From Pseudomonas asturiensis (lineage in GTDB: Bacteria; Pseudomonadota; Gammaproteobacteria; Pseudomonadales; Pseudomonadaceae): DNA of 64,000 nucleotides. The notes beneath the pieces are model-generated. The model ran no database searches and had not been told where the DNA came from. It saw nothing but the letters and a program-made list of their open reading frames with translations. Both the position numbers and the translations under genes were made by a program. Where the stretch lies: assembly GCF_900143095.1 (NCBI RefSeq), contig NZ_FRDA01000005.1:186001-250000 (forward strand), written 5' to 3'. Below are positions 44,715 through 54,293 of this stretch, piece after piece. Position 1 is the first letter of the stretch. Each line of letters opens with the position of its first letter.

Positions 44715-45703
44715 CTGCACCTGCACTCAGATCTCCCGAGCTTTCAGGCTCTGCCATTCTGGGGCTGAACGACGTACGCGTTCATTATCCGATGGGTTCC
44801 GATTGGCTGGGCAGACCCAAAGCCGTCGCGCACGCCTTGAATGGCATCGATATCGACGTTCGAGCAGGTGAAACCCTGGGCGTGGTGGGTGAATCCGGTT
44901 GCGGCAAAAGCACCCTCGCGCAGTTGCTCATGGGGCTGATCAAGCCGACGTCGGGAACGTTGAATTGGGCGTATAACAATTCGCGTGAGCGCAACAGCAA
45001 CGTGCAGATTGTGTTTCAGGACCCCCAGTCGTCACTCGATCCCCGGTTGCCTGTCTGGAAGATCATCACCGAGCCGCTGTTCGTGCAACGTGCTGTCCCG
45101 CGCCGGGACATGCGCGAGATAGCCGCCAGGGTCGCCGGGCAGGTCGGGATTCGTCCTGAGTATATGGACCGCTTTGCCCACCAGTTTTCAGGCGGGCAGC
45201 GGCAGCGCATCGCCATTGCCCGAGCGCTGTCGTCCAACCCGGATATCATCGTGCTCGATGAGCCGACGTCTGCGCTGGACATCTCCGTTCAGGCACAGAT
45301 ACTCAATCTGTTGAGCGAACTGCAGCGCACTCGCGAGCTGACCTATATCCTGATTTCCCACAACGTGTCCGTCGTTCGCCACATGGCCGACCGCGTGGCG
45401 GTGATGTACCTGGGGCAGATCGTCGAGCTGGGCAGCGCGTCGCAGGTGCTGGAACGGCCTCGGCATCCTTACACCCAATTGCTGCTGGACGCGGTGCCCC
45501 GACTGGGCGTATCGATAGACGATGCGCAGGCCTCGGCGCCGACCGAGTTGCCGGGTAATCGAAACCTGCCAACCGGCTGCTATTTTCGTGATCGCTGTCC
45601 GAAGGCGACCCTCGGGTGTGAGCGTGCGCAGTCACTCCTGCCCGTGAGTCATCCGGCCGCTGACCCGTGGCAGGTTCGCTGTCATCTGGAGTCGGCGTCG
45701 TGA
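44711..45703 (+). CDS. ddpF: Dipeptide ABC transporter ATPase (DppF-like)
   Basis: 330 residues. Walker A GVVGESGCGKS, Q-loop VFQDPQSSLDP, signature QFSGGQRQRIAIAR, Walker B IIVLDEPTSALD and H-loop ILISHNVSV. The C-terminal cysteine cluster is CYFRDRCPKATLGC. The ATG overlaps the ddpD stop (ATGA). Last gene of the ddp operon; the HxlR regulator follows 26 bases later and may be on the same transcript. Confidence 0.95.
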   Translation: MTAPALRSPELSGSAILGLNDVRVHYPMGSDWLGRPKAVAHALNGIDIDVRAGETLGVVGESGCGKSTLAQLLMGLIKPTSGTLNWAYNNSRERNSNVQIVFQDPQSSLDPRLPVWKIITEPLFVQRAVPRRDMREIAARVAGQVGIRPEYMDRFAHQFSGGQRQRIAIARALSSNPDIIVLDEPTSALDISVQAQILNLLSELQRTRELTYILISHNVSVVRHMADRVAVMYLGQIVELGSASQVLERPRHPYTQLLLDAVPRLGVSIDDAQASAPTELPGNRNLPTGCYFRDRCPKATLGCERAQSLLPVSHPAADPWQVRCHLESAS

Positions 45704-45729
45704 GTGCAATGAACTGAAAGGTGCCCAGC

Positions 45730-46125
45730 ATGGAAAACCAGACGGACAAACCTGTCGAACTCAATATGCATGAAGAAATGCGCCGTGCATTTTCATTGCT
45801 GTCAGGCAAATGGAAACTGGAGATCATGTGGCTGGTCAATCAGCGCATCTACCGTTTTGGCGAGCTGCGCAAGGCCATTCCCGGAATCACCCAGCACATG
45901 CTCACTGCACAGCTTCGCGAGCTGGAGGCTGACGGTCTGGTAACGCGCACCGTATTCGCCGAAGTGCCTCCGCGTGTCGAATACGAAATTACCGAAAAGG
46001 CCCGAGGCCTTGCGCCGACCATGGAGGCGCTGATGATCTGGTGGCAGGAATACGGTGCCAGCGTGCCGGTCAGGCCCGCCGGGCGCGGTCGTGCAGCCAG
46101 GGCAGTGGAGGAGAAAGGCCAGTGA
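45730..46125 (+). CDS. HxlR-family transcriptional regulator
   Basis: 131 residues. Single winged-helix domain: AFSLLSGKWKLEIMWLVNQ, YRFGELRKAIPGITQHMLTAQLRELEADGLV and the wing VPPRVEYEITEKAR. HxlR proteins sense aldehydes or redox stress, some through cysteine; this one has no cysteine in the domain. The C-terminus is a basic tail. Start ATG 45730 is preferred over a GTG three codons earlier. Possibly read through from ddpF. Confidence 0.9.
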   Translation: MENQTDKPVELNMHEEMRRAFSLLSGKWKLEIMWLVNQRIYRFGELRKAIPGITQHMLTAQLRELEADGLVTRTVFAEVPPRVEYEITEKARGLAPTMEALMIWWQEYGASVPVRPAGRGRAARAVEEKGQ

Positions 46126-46242
46126 AGAGGGGCATTGGCACGACGAGCGTGCCGATGCCCGCCGCGTCCAGGATGCGGCGGGAACGCCTGTACGGAGAGT
46201 TTCTTTTCAGCCCGTAGCGAGATGTTCGGCGAGGCGCGGCGA

Positions 46243-46728
46243 TTACCTTTTCATCGCCAGCGCGGAGGCTTGTTGTGCCTGCTCGCTGGACAGTGTGCCG
46301 TTTCGGGAAAGCTTGGCCAGGGTGTTGTTGGCGCTCATCAGGCTGTTGGTCAGTGCCCCCAGTTCGGATTGCACGCCCGCGACACGAGCCCGTTTCTCGT
46401 CAGGGCTCATGCGGGTATCTGCCATAAGGGCCTGAAGCTCCTGGAGCTTCTCCTGAATTTTTTGCTGCAACTCGCGAATCATCTTCAGGATTTTTTGAGC
46501 CTGTTCTGGCAGTCCGCTCTCTTCAATGTCCTTGTTCGAATGGGTGCTGCTGTCCTCGGCGGCCTTTTGCAGGCTGACGCTGGACAGCGACACTTTGACG
46601 CCTTCGACCGGGCTGTTTGTTGTGCTGTCGGACGCCGCGTCCGTCGCATCATCAGCAGCGCTTTTTACCCCGGTGTTCAGCGTCGATGTCGGCGCAGCGC
46701 TGGCAAACTGTAAGTTGAGGGTGATCAT
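46243..46728 (-). CDS. Hypothetical coiled-coil protein
   Basis: 161 residues. The N-terminal 60 are rich in Ser, Thr, Ala and Asp (low complexity). Residues 70-105 form a strong predicted coiled coil (GLPEQAQKILKMIRELQQKIQEKLQELQ would be its core), and a second helical segment rich in Ala/Ser follows. It resembles FlxA-like proteins in layout. No signal peptide. It lies downstream of the chemoreceptor gene on the same strand, so a link with motility is possible but unproven. Confidence 0.65.
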   Translation of the reverse strand: MITLNLQFASAAPTSTLNTGVKSAADDATDAASDSTTNSPVEGVKVSLSSVSLQKAAEDSSTHSNKDIEESGLPEQAQKILKMIRELQQKIQEKLQELQALMADTRMSPDEKRARVAGVQSELGALTNSLMSANNTLAKLSRNGTLSSEQAQQASALAMKR

Positions 46729-46886
46729 GGTCTTCGCCTGAAATGATGAGCTTCATGAAGCTGTATCGGCATTTACCCCAATTTCTTCACTTCAGGCATC
46801 CCGGACAGGTGTGATCGCAGCCTCATAATCCGCAATGGACACGGGAGTCAGAAGCAGTGCCCCGGCAGGCCGGGGCCTGTTCTGTC

Positions 46887-48509
46887 TTACAGGCGGAACC
46901 TGCCTACTTCCAACTGCAGACTGGTCGCAAGGCTTTTCAGTCCGCCACTGGTCTTGAGCAGTTCCTGAACGGACATGTTGTTCTGCTCAGCCATTTGTGC
47001 CGAGCGCTCCACACTGCGTGCGACATCCTGGCTGGCAGCGGTCTGCTCGCGCAACGCAAAGGAAATCTGATCCACGACGTGCAGAACCTTGCTGGAGCTG
47101 TCGCGGATTTCGATAATCGCCTGGCCCGCACTTCCGGCCATTTCGACGCCGGTGTTCACTTCCTGTACCCCGCTGCGCATGCTTTCGACCGTCTCGCGCA
47201 CACCGGCCTGGATTTTTTCGATCATGCCGGCAATCTCTTTGGTGGACTTGCCCGTGTTCTGCGCCAGCAGACGCACTTCGTCGGCCACGACGGCAAACCC
47301 GCGACCCTGTTCACCGGCGCGCGCAGCTTCGATCGCAGCATTGAGCGCCAGCAGGTTGGTCTGGTCGGCGATGCCTTGAATCACGCTGATGATCGATGAA
47401 ATATGCTCGGAGTGCTGGCCCAGGCCCGAGACCTGTGTTGATGAATGCTGCACGGTCCTGGCGATGCCGTTCATGCTGGACAGCGTGTTCTCGATGACCT
47501 GCGCGCCTTCTTTGGATTGCTGACCCGAACGACTGGCGATCTGATGGGCTTCGTCGGCGTTTTCGGACACGTGGTGAATGCTCACGGTCAACTCTTCGAT
47601 GGTGGCGGCCATCATTGATGCCGAGGTCGATTGCTCCTGGATGGCGCCGGACAGTTGCTCGGATGCACCGGAAATCTGCTGCACGGACACCACCAGCTGG
47701 TTTGCGGCCTGGCTGATCTGTTGAATCATCTCGCGCAGGCGATTCTGCATCCGGTCAAAGGCTTTGGGCAGTTGATCATGACTGCTGGTGTCGATCACGG
47801 TATCCAGTCTGCCATCGGCCACGGCTGTGGCGGCGTCAATGGCCAGTTGCAGACGTGCGGAGGTGCTGCGGCCCAGCGCCGTTGCCAGAATGGCGGAAAG
47901 CAGCGCGGCGGCAAGGCCACCGCACACCAGGATCATCAGCGCGAAGTGCTTGGCGTCGATCATGTTCTGGCTTCTTGCAGCCAGCAGGGTGTTTTCCGTG
48001 GCGCTGATTTCGGCCAGCGTTGCACGCATGCTGTCCATCTTGGCTTTGTCGGCCCCGGACGTGATGCGTTTATCCAGCTCATCATCAGGCAGGCTGCGTG
48101 CAGTCAGATCCCTGCGCATGGCGATGATGGGATTGATATCGTCGTCGAGCCAGCGCTTGTAGGTTTCCCCCAGCGATGCCAGACGTCGTTGTTGCTCCGG
48201 GTTATCAGCCGTCAGCCGTTTGAGCGCATCGAGCTCTTCGGTGAAGCGTTTTTCACCCGCAACAAGGGGCTCGAGAAAGGCGTCTTTGGAGGTGATGACA
48301 AAGCCACGCATGCCGGTTTCGATGTTGATCAATTGTTCCAGGGCCAGTTGCGCCTCGCTCAACACCTGGTAGGTATGAACATTACTGTTAGTGGCGTCTT
48401 CGACGTCCTCGAACCCTCGGTAGGCACTGGCCACCAGAACGGCGATCAGGACGACAATAGCGATAAAACTGAAGTAGAGCTTCTGCGAAATGCTGAGCTT
48501 ATTGAACAT
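46887..48509 (-). CDS. Methyl-accepting chemotaxis protein with CHASE3 sensor domain
   Basis: 540 residues. The first membrane helix is at 11-30. The periplasmic CHASE3-type four-helix domain (about 35-185) contains [25 protein letters not shown]. The second helix is near 190-212, then HAMP (about 213-265) and the cytoplasmic signalling domain, with the hairpin tip [37 protein letters not shown]. This tip contacts CheA/CheW. No CheR/CheB pentapeptide is visible at the C-terminus. Ligand unknown. A GC hairpin at 46860-46876 lies just after the stop. Confidence 0.95.
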   Translation of the reverse strand: MFNKLSISQKLYFSFIAIVVLIAVLVASAYRGFEDVEDATNSNVHTYQVLSEAQLALEQLINIETGMRGFVITSKDAFLEPLVAGEKRFTEELDALKRLTADNPEQQRRLASLGETYKRWLDDDINPIIAMRRDLTARSLPDDELDKRITSGADKAKMDSMRATLAEISATENTLLAARSQNMIDAKHFALMILVCGGLAAALLSAILATALGRSTSARLQLAIDAATAVADGRLDTVIDTSSHDQLPKAFDRMQNRLREMIQQISQAANQLVVSVQQISGASEQLSGAIQEQSTSASMMAATIEELTVSIHHVSENADEAHQIASRSGQQSKEGAQVIENTLSSMNGIARTVQHSSTQVSGLGQHSEHISSIISVIQGIADQTNLLALNAAIEAARAGEQGRGFAVVADEVRLLAQNTGKSTKEIAGMIEKIQAGVRETVESMRSGVQEVNTGVEMAGSAGQAIIEIRDSSSKVLHVVDQISFALREQTAASQDVARSVERSAQMAEQNNMSVQELLKTSGGLKSLATSLQLEVGRFRL

Positions 48510-48845
48510 GGCGTCATTCCTGAAACGTGCCTTCCTGGCAATCCGATAATGTTGTGGGTGTGAGAAGCGGCAGTGTTTAGTTCTTTTTAAAAGATGATGT
48601 CATTTGGATATCATCGCTTTCGACCGCGATTTGGCTAACTTTAGGCACCGGCATCAACTATCGGACACATTAGGAATCAAATTTTATAAGCCATTGTTTT
48701 AAATGATTTTATATTTAGATTTAAGCCGTAATATATCCCTGTTAAAAAACGCTTTGTCAGCGTTTTGACGACGTTAAACTGACGGTTACTTCACAGCCTG
48801 ATGGTCTAAGATCAGGGCCTATTCACTGTTGCAGGCGGCACGGTA
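48510..48845. other. AT-rich intergenic region between divergent genes
   Basis: 336 bases, markedly AT-rich at 48670-48780. A perfect hairpin AAAACGCT-TTGTC-AGCGTTTT lies at 48746-48766. No gene seen. It must hold the divergent promoters of the chemoreceptor and the cupin genes. Confidence 0.5.
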
Positions 48846-49349
48846 ATGAACCAAGACACCCCACGTGAACTGGCTTCCCGACTCATTCGCAACTTCAACG
48901 AGGTGCCGCTTGAACAGCAGGTGCGCGACCCGTTGTATGAAAGCCTCGCCGGGCGCTTGGCGCAAGGAACGGCAGCGAGCAAGTTAGGGGCTTCCCTGGA
49001 TATCGTTGCACCGGGAAAGCGCTCCTGTCCTTATCACTTTCATCATGCTCAGGAAGAGATGTTCATTGTTCTAGAGGGAGAGGGCAGCCTGCGAGTGGCC
49101 GGCCAGATGCTGCCGATCAAGTCCGGCGATGTGATCTTCATTCCGTCAGGCCCGCAATACCCGCATCAGATTATCAATACCTCATCGTCACCCTTGAAGT
49201 ACCTGTCGATCAGCACCCGGGAAAAACCCGAGATCTGCGAGTACCCCGATTCCGGCAAGTACCAGGCCATGGGGGCGGGTGAGAGTGCTGCTTTCAGGGC
49301 CATGCAACGTGTCGACTTGAATGTCGATTACTGGGACGGCGAGCCTTGA
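48846..49349 (+). CDS. Cupin-fold protein
   Basis: 167 residues. Cupin motif 1 is YHFHHAQEEMFIVLEGEG (metal-binding His, His, Glu), and motif 2 is GDVIFIPSGPQYPHQIIN with the last metal His. Single-domain cupins include small-molecule isomerases, dioxygenases and binding proteins; nothing here decides between them. No signal peptide. An inverted repeat lies 80 bases downstream. Confidence 0.88.
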   Translation: MNQDTPRELASRLIRNFNEVPLEQQVRDPLYESLAGRLAQGTAASKLGASLDIVAPGKRSCPYHFHHAQEEMFIVLEGEGSLRVAGQMLPIKSGDVIFIPSGPQYPHQIINTSSSPLKYLSISTREKPEICEYPDSGKYQAMGAGESAAFRAMQRVDLNVDYWDGEP

Positions 49350-49427
49350 AGACGTTGCAAGTCAGCTGCACGCAGACGTCAAGCCAGTCTTTGCACCGAG
49401 ATTCCTGAAAACCTGTCTTCTGTTAAC

Positions 49428-49445
49428 GGTGCCTTAATCGGCACC
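49428..49445. promoter_or_regulatory. Inverted repeat upstream of a small secreted-protein gene
   Basis: GGTGCC-TTAATC-GGCACC, a perfect 6-bp palindrome 70 bases before the small gene and 79 bases after the cupin stop. No T-run follows, so an operator is as likely as a terminator. Confidence 0.35.
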
Positions 49446-49515
49446 TCTCAAAGTGCAGTCACTTGAAGCAGACGCCTGTTGCGCTGCAAGCCTGCCACCT
49501 ATTGAGATAAGACAG

Positions 49516-49761
49516 ATGACCTTTTCAAAGACTGCAACACTGATGCTGGTTTCGGCTCTTGGCCTGTTTAACGCGTCTGCTTTCGCTCAGGACGGCGCCG
49601 AGATGCTGCAAAAACGCCAGCAAACTTTTGCGCTCGAACGTCAACAAGCGCGTGAAAACCTCGCCAACGCCAGGGAAAAAGCCGTCCAGCAGCGGGCAGC
49701 CGAGACCGCATCCAGCCAGGATGCTCAAAACCTGAAGCACACTGAGAAACCTTCCAGCTGA
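49516..49761 (+). CDS. Small secreted protein
   Basis: 81 residues. A clear signal peptide (KTATLMLVSALGLFNASAFA) is cleaved before QDGAEML. The mature 58 residues are charged and glutamine-rich, predicted as a single long helix (QKRQQTFALERQQARENLANAREKA region). It lies 130 bases upstream of a PmrA/QseB-like two-component system on the same strand. Such small periplasmic proteins often are targets or accessory signals of the neighbouring system; that is inference. No family recognised. Confidence 0.7.
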   Translation: MTFSKTATLMLVSALGLFNASAFAQDGAEMLQKRQQTFALERQQARENLANAREKAVQQRAAETASSQDAQNLKHTEKPSS

Positions 49762-49891
49762 GCCACAGATTTTTTCACGAGGGTTTACACTGGCGTTCGC
49801 CCGGCCACATACGAAGCATGCTGCGCTGCCTGAATGCGGGCAGTCGCAATGACCGTGCAACCGCATAATCCTGGTTTTATAAGAGTCCGCC

Positions 49892-50575
49892 ATGCATGTA
49901 TTGCTGTGTGAAGATGACGTACTCATCGCAAGCGGCATCGTTGCCGGCCTGAACGCCCAAGGACTGATCGTCGATCACGTGGCCTCGGCCTCGGCCGCGC
50001 ATGCCTTGCTGGATATCGCGCAGTTCGATGTGCTGATTCTCGATCTGGGCCTGCCTGATGAAGACGGCATCAGCCTGCTGCGCCGCCTGCGTCTGGGCGG
50101 CCAGATCCTGCCGGTCTTGATACTCACTGCGCGTGACGACATCAATGACCGCGTCAAAGGGCTCGAAGCAGGTGCTGACGATTACCTGCTCAAGCCGTTC
50201 GATCTACGCGAGCTGTTCGCCCGTCTGCATACACTGGTGCGACGGGCTGCTGGGCGTGCGGTCAACATCATTGAACATGGCGCCGTGACGCACGACCCAT
50301 GTACCCGGCAAACCTGGCTGGCCGGCGATGCGATTGACCTGTCGCGTCGTGAGCAGGCGTTACTGCTGGCGTTGCTGAACAACCGGGGCCGAGTGCTATC
50401 GGCAGAACAGTTGAAAGATTGTGTTTACGGATTTGGTGACGAAGTGGAGAGCAACGCGTTGAACGTGCACATCTTTCACCTGCGTCGAAAGCTGGGCACT
50501 GCGATCATCGAGACCGTGCGGGGGGCCGGGTATCGAATCGGCCACGTCGCCGATACCCAAGGCATAGATTCATGA
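49892..50575 (+). CDS. OmpR-family response regulator (QseB/PmrA-like)
   Basis: 227 residues. The receiver domain has the acidic pair EDD at 7-9, phospho-acceptor D51 (LILDLGLPDEDG), T79-region LILTARDD and K101-region LKPFD. The C-terminal winged helix (about 130-220) ends HIFHLRRKLGTAIIETVRGAGYRI. Pairs with the kinase whose ATG overlaps its stop. Subfamily members control envelope or lipid A modification genes. No CDS for such enzymes lies next to it here. Confidence 0.94.
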   Translation: MHVLLCEDDVLIASGIVAGLNAQGLIVDHVASASAAHALLDIAQFDVLILDLGLPDEDGISLLRRLRLGGQILPVLILTARDDINDRVKGLEAGADDYLLKPFDLRELFARLHTLVRRAAGRAVNIIEHGAVTHDPCTRQTWLAGDAIDLSRREQALLLALLNNRGRVLSAEQLKDCVYGFGDEVESNALNVHIFHLRRKLGTAIIETVRGAGYRIGHVADTQGIDS

Positions 50576-51939
50576 GTTTGCGGCTTCGGCTGAGCCTGAT
50601 TCTGGGCGTTGCCTTTCTGTCGGTATGGGCGCTAGCAGCGGCGTGGATGTTTCAGGACCTGCGCACCCGGATGATGGACTCTCTCGACCAGCGGCTCGTG
50701 GCATCGGCGCGGATGGTTGCGGGTCTGGTGGATCGCCTGCCCGAGCCGCTATCGACCCAAGAGAACGGCACCCGTTTCAGCGCAGATCAGTTGGGCGTGC
50801 CTGACGGCATGGCCTGCGAGGTCAGCTCGTTGCGTGGCGAGGTGCTGGTCAGCACTCACAACGCCACAAACAATGTCATTGCCAGCCCTGAAGGTGGATT
50901 TCACGACCAGACCATCGACGGTGAGCGCTGGCGAAGTTTCACGTTATTGCAGGGTGACATTCGCATCACCACAGCGGATCTGGAGCGCGAGCGCGAGACG
51001 CTCAATCAGTCCGTCATGCTGTCGGCGTCTATTCCGGTACTGGTTGCCTTGCTCACCTGTATCGTCATGCTCTGGTTTGGTGTCGGCAAAGGACTGGCGC
51101 CGCTCAATCGCATGCGTGATGAGCTGAAAAAGCGCAATGTCGACTCCCTTGAACCGTTGCAACTCGACATGCTTCCCCTTGAGCTCAAGCCGCTGCTGGA
51201 AACCCAGAACCACCTGCTGGTTCGCATCGGCAAGGCAGTGGAGCGTGAACGTCGCTTGACCGGCGACGCAGCGCATGAGCTGCGAAGCCCGCTGACCGTT
51301 ATCAAGACACACTTGCAGGTCGCCCAGATGACTTCGGGTGATGCCAGGGAGCTGGCACTGATGCGTGCCGAGCAGGGCGCTGATCGGTTGCACAACACGC
51401 TTGAGCAATTGCTTCTGCTGGCAAGGGTCGAAGGCAGCCTCCCTTTTGACGACGGCAGCCGTTGCAGTGTCGATCAGGTGCTTTCGTTGGCGATTCAGGA
51501 CGCAGGCGCTAATACCGGGCGGATTGTGCTGAGGTCACAGGCCATGTCAGCGGCGTTGCTTCTGGACATGCAGGCAGTGCTGGCAGTGGCCGCGTTACGT
51601 AACCTGCTGGACAACGCGTTGCGCCACAGCCCTGAACAGACCGAGGTCGTAGTCAGCGTCACCAGCGACAACGGGTTTGCCTTCATCAGCGTCAGAAACG
51701 TCAGTGCAACGCTGTCGGCGGACAGTCTGCAATCCATGACCAAGCGCTTCTGGCGCAGCAGCACGAGTTCCGGGTGTGGGTTGGGGCTTGCCATTGTCCA
51801 GGCCATCGTCGAGCGTTGCGGTTGCACGATAAAGCTCGACTCTATCGATCAGCAGTTCGACATCACGCTCGGCCTGCCATTGTTGCTTCAGGTTGGGCAG
51901 CCGTTGTCAGCGGCGTCGCTCAGCTCCTTCAAAGGCTGA
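50572..51939 (+). CDS. Sensor histidine kinase (QseC/PmrB-like)
   Basis: 455 residues. Helix 1 is at 6-27, with a periplasmic domain of about 120 residues. Helix 2 is near 147-170, followed by a short linker, the HisKA domain with H235 (GDAAHELRSPLTVIKTHL) and the ATP-binding domain (LRNLLDNALRHSP as N-box, GLGLAIVQ as G-box). The ATG overlaps the response-regulator stop (ATGA). Its last 11 bases overlap the end of the convergent second kinase gene. Confidence 0.94.
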   Translation: MSLRLRLSLILGVAFLSVWALAAAWMFQDLRTRMMDSLDQRLVASARMVAGLVDRLPEPLSTQENGTRFSADQLGVPDGMACEVSSLRGEVLVSTHNATNNVIASPEGGFHDQTIDGERWRSFTLLQGDIRITTADLERERETLNQSVMLSASIPVLVALLTCIVMLWFGVGKGLAPLNRMRDELKKRNVDSLEPLQLDMLPLELKPLLETQNHLLVRIGKAVERERRLTGDAAHELRSPLTVIKTHLQVAQMTSGDARELALMRAEQGADRLHNTLEQLLLLARVEGSLPFDDGSRCSVDQVLSLAIQDAGANTGRIVLRSQAMSAALLLDMQAVLAVAALRNLLDNALRHSPEQTEVVVSVTSDNGFAFISVRNVSATLSADSLQSMTKRFWRSSTSSGCGLGLAIVQAIVERCGCTIKLDSIDQQFDITLGLPLLLQVGQPLSAASLSSFKG

Positions 51940-53230
51940 CCCACGGCAGAGCGATCACGAATCGTGCGCCGCCCAATGGCGACGACTCGACCGTGAGCCT
52001 GCCACCCTGGCATTCAATGGCGCGCCAACTGATCGCCAGCCCCAGGCCAAACCCGCCGGTTTCCCGATCACGGCTTCGGTCCATCCGGTAAAACGGCTCG
52101 AAGATCAGTTCTCTTTCGCTGTCGGGTATGCCGATGCCGTCGTCTTCGACCGCGAGGTACAAGCCTTCTTTCGAGCAGGTCCAGGTGCTGACCCGCACCT
52201 GGCTGGAACAATAGCGAATGGCATTGCCAACCAGGTTGTGCAGGGCTCTTGCAGTCAGGCGTGGATCGAGCACGAAATGCTCGGGTGCGTTCTCGACCTG
52301 CAGGCTCAGCGTGAAGGGGCGAGGGTCGTCAAAAAAACCGCCCAGCACGCTGTCCAGATACGTCGACACAGGAACGCTTTGCCGGTCCGCTTGCTGATAC
52401 GGCGATTGCAGGCGCGTGTAGGACAGCAGTTCGTCGATCAGGGTATCCAGCTCCCGGATGTGCCCGATCATTTGCTCCAGCCTGAGTCGGGTGGGTGCTT
52501 CAAGCGGGTCGGCCAGCACCAGCGCCATGCCGAACTCGAGCCTGGACAGCGGCGTGCGCAGTTCATGGGACACCGCGCTCAACAATTCCTGTTGCTGAGT
52601 GAGCAACTGTTCGATGTCCTGTGCCATCTTGTCGAACACCTGGGCCAGCTCGCCGATGTTGGAGCGTGGTGAAATCCGGGTTCGTTGCGCCAGATTGCCG
52701 TTGCCCAGCATTATGGCGGTGTGTTTGAGCCGTTGCAGATCGCGCCAGTGCGGCCAGAACCAGATCGACAGGCACCCCAGCATGGCGACGCCGACCAGCA
52801 CGTTCATCAGCCAGTACATGATGTTGATATCGACCGGAGGGTCCGGGAACACCAGTGCTATTACCCGATCAGCCGAGAGTTGCGTCATTACGGTACTTGC
52901 CATGCCGTAATCACCGGTGCGCAGCGCGTTCCTTCCTTGTTCAAGCTCGGTTCGTTCGCTGGCGGAGAGGCTCGGGTCGGTGACCGACAGCACCCTCAAC
53001 TGCAACGGTGCGAAGTCGTCTTGCAACTCGCGCTCGACGTCCGGCCAGGACGCTGGAGAAACCTGGGTGAAGCGGCTCTTTATCAGCTTCAGCGTGCCCC
53101 TCACCTGTTCCTGGTTGTAAGTCAGGTTGCGTTCTTCGAATACCTTGAGCACCAGTTCGGGCACCGCATACAACGCGATGGTGTAGGCCACCAGCAGAAT
53201 CAGATAAAGCCGGGCGAGCATCTTGAGCAT
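51929..53230 (-). CDS. Sensor histidine kinase (RstB-like)
   Basis: 433 residues. Helix at 5-25, periplasmic domain 30-135, helix 137-158, HAMP (about 160-212) and HisKA with H222 (LSAVSHELRTPLSRLEFGMAL). The ATPase domain has LHNLVGNAIRYC (N-box), EDDGIGIP and GGFGLGLAISWRAIE. ATG at 53230 gives the first helix directly. It ends 11 bases inside the convergent kinase gene. Its partner regulator lies 209 bases upstream, an unusually long gap for such a pair; no gene is seen in the gap. Confidence 0.93.
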   Translation of the reverse strand: MLKMLARLYLILLVAYTIALYAVPELVLKVFEERNLTYNQEQVRGTLKLIKSRFTQVSPASWPDVERELQDDFAPLQLRVLSVTDPSLSASERTELEQGRNALRTGDYGMASTVMTQLSADRVIALVFPDPPVDINIMYWLMNVLVGVAMLGCLSIWFWPHWRDLQRLKHTAIMLGNGNLAQRTRISPRSNIGELAQVFDKMAQDIEQLLTQQQELLSAVSHELRTPLSRLEFGMALVLADPLEAPTRLRLEQMIGHIRELDTLIDELLSYTRLQSPYQQADRQSVPVSTYLDSVLGGFFDDPRPFTLSLQVENAPEHFVLDPRLTARALHNLVGNAIRYCSSQVRVSTWTCSKEGLYLAVEDDGIGIPDSERELIFEPFYRMDRSRDRETGGFGLGLAISWRAIECQGGRLTVESSPLGGARFVIALPWVSL

Positions 53231-53439
53231 GGTGATCCGTCGACTATTCAAAGGTGGAAAAAGGTAAACAGATGAAGCGGTTCGGGCTGTGTGCGGTTTT
53301 TTCACCCACCACTTCAGCGATTGAGCTGACGCCATCGCCGGCCACCCGCCTCCCACCCTTCCGTGTCAGAGATATAAGAGGTGGCTCTCACAGGAAGCTG
53401 AATTTACTCGGCCAGGCCACGGGGTGTTTGACACGTGAC

Positions 53440-54141
53440 TTACTCATCCCATTCCGCACGGCTGAGCAAGTAGCCTTTGCCCCAGACGGTCTTTATCTTG
53501 CGTGGGTCGCCGGGGTCGTCTTCGAACTTGCGACGCAGTTTGGAGATGGCCACATCCACCGAGCGGTCCACGCCATTGAATTCGATACCACGCAGTTGCT
53601 GGATCAATTGATCGCGGCTCAATACTTCGCCCACATGACTGGCCAGCACCAGCAACAGGTTGAATTCGCCTGACGACAGCTCGACGTCTTTTCCGCGCCA
53701 CTGCACCTGCCGCTCGGCGAGGTCGATCACCAACTGGCCGAGCACGATCTGCCGCGCGTCATGGCGCGGCCCGGCAGGCGCGCTGCGGCGCAGCAAGGTA
53801 CGAATGCGTGCCAGCAGGACCCGCGGCTCGCACGGCTTGGCGACGTAGTCATCGGCACCGGTTTCCAGACCGAGAATCTGGTCATCGTTCTGGCCGCGCG
53901 CGGTGAGCATGATGATCGGCAGGACGGGTTGTTCATCGCGCAACTGTCGGCAGACATGCAGGCCGTCCAGCCCCGGCAGCATCAGGTCAAGGATGACCAG
54001 GTCCGGCTGCAGTCGATGCATGCCTTCGAGCGCGCGGTCGCCACGGTTGACCACACTCACCTGGTAGTCAAACCGCTGCAGGTAGCTGGCAATCAGCTCT
54101 GCCAGCGCGGTGTCATCCTCGACAAGCATGATCGTGTTCAT
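53440..54141 (-). CDS. OmpR-family response regulator (RstA-like)
   Basis: 233 residues. Receiver acidic residues EDD (8-10), D52 (VILDLMLPGLDG), MLTARGQNDD and AKPCEPR (lysine). The winged-helix domain ends VDVAISKLRRKFEDDPGDPRKI with the wing VWGKGYLLS. ATG 54141 is chosen because it gives the exact receiver start; 50 further open codons upstream overlap the promoter. Divergent from the RND efflux operon, with a two-turn direct repeat between. Control of the pump is likely. Confidence 0.94.
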   Translation of the reverse strand: MNTIMLVEDDTALAELIASYLQRFDYQVSVVNRGDRALEGMHRLQPDLVILDLMLPGLDGLHVCRQLRDEQPVLPIIMLTARGQNDDQILGLETGADDYVAKPCEPRVLLARIRTLLRRSAPAGPRHDARQIVLGQLVIDLAERQVQWRGKDVELSSGEFNLLLVLASHVGEVLSRDQLIQQLRGIEFNGVDRSVDVAISKLRRKFEDDPGDPRKIKTVWGKGYLLSRAEWDE

Positions 54142-54205
54142 TGTTCGGGCCGTTTCACAAAGAGGCTCAGCATAACCAAGACGCGACATGTCGGCGCGTA
54201 CCCTT

Positions 54206-54240
54206 AACACTTCTTCACATCTTCCCAACACTTGTTTACA
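54206..54240. promoter_or_regulatory. Direct repeat, probable response-regulator binding site
   Basis: AACACTTCTTCACA (54206-54219) and AACACTTGTTTACA (54227-54240) match at 12 of 14 bases, with starts 21 bases apart (two helical turns). OmpR-family proteins bind such direct repeats. It lies between the RstA-like gene and the efflux operon, 54 bases before the pump's first ATG. Confidence 0.6.
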
Positions 54241-54293
54241 TGCGTTGGCGCGGGTGTCTCTAGCATGGCGTAACGTCCAGGGGAACACCAATC

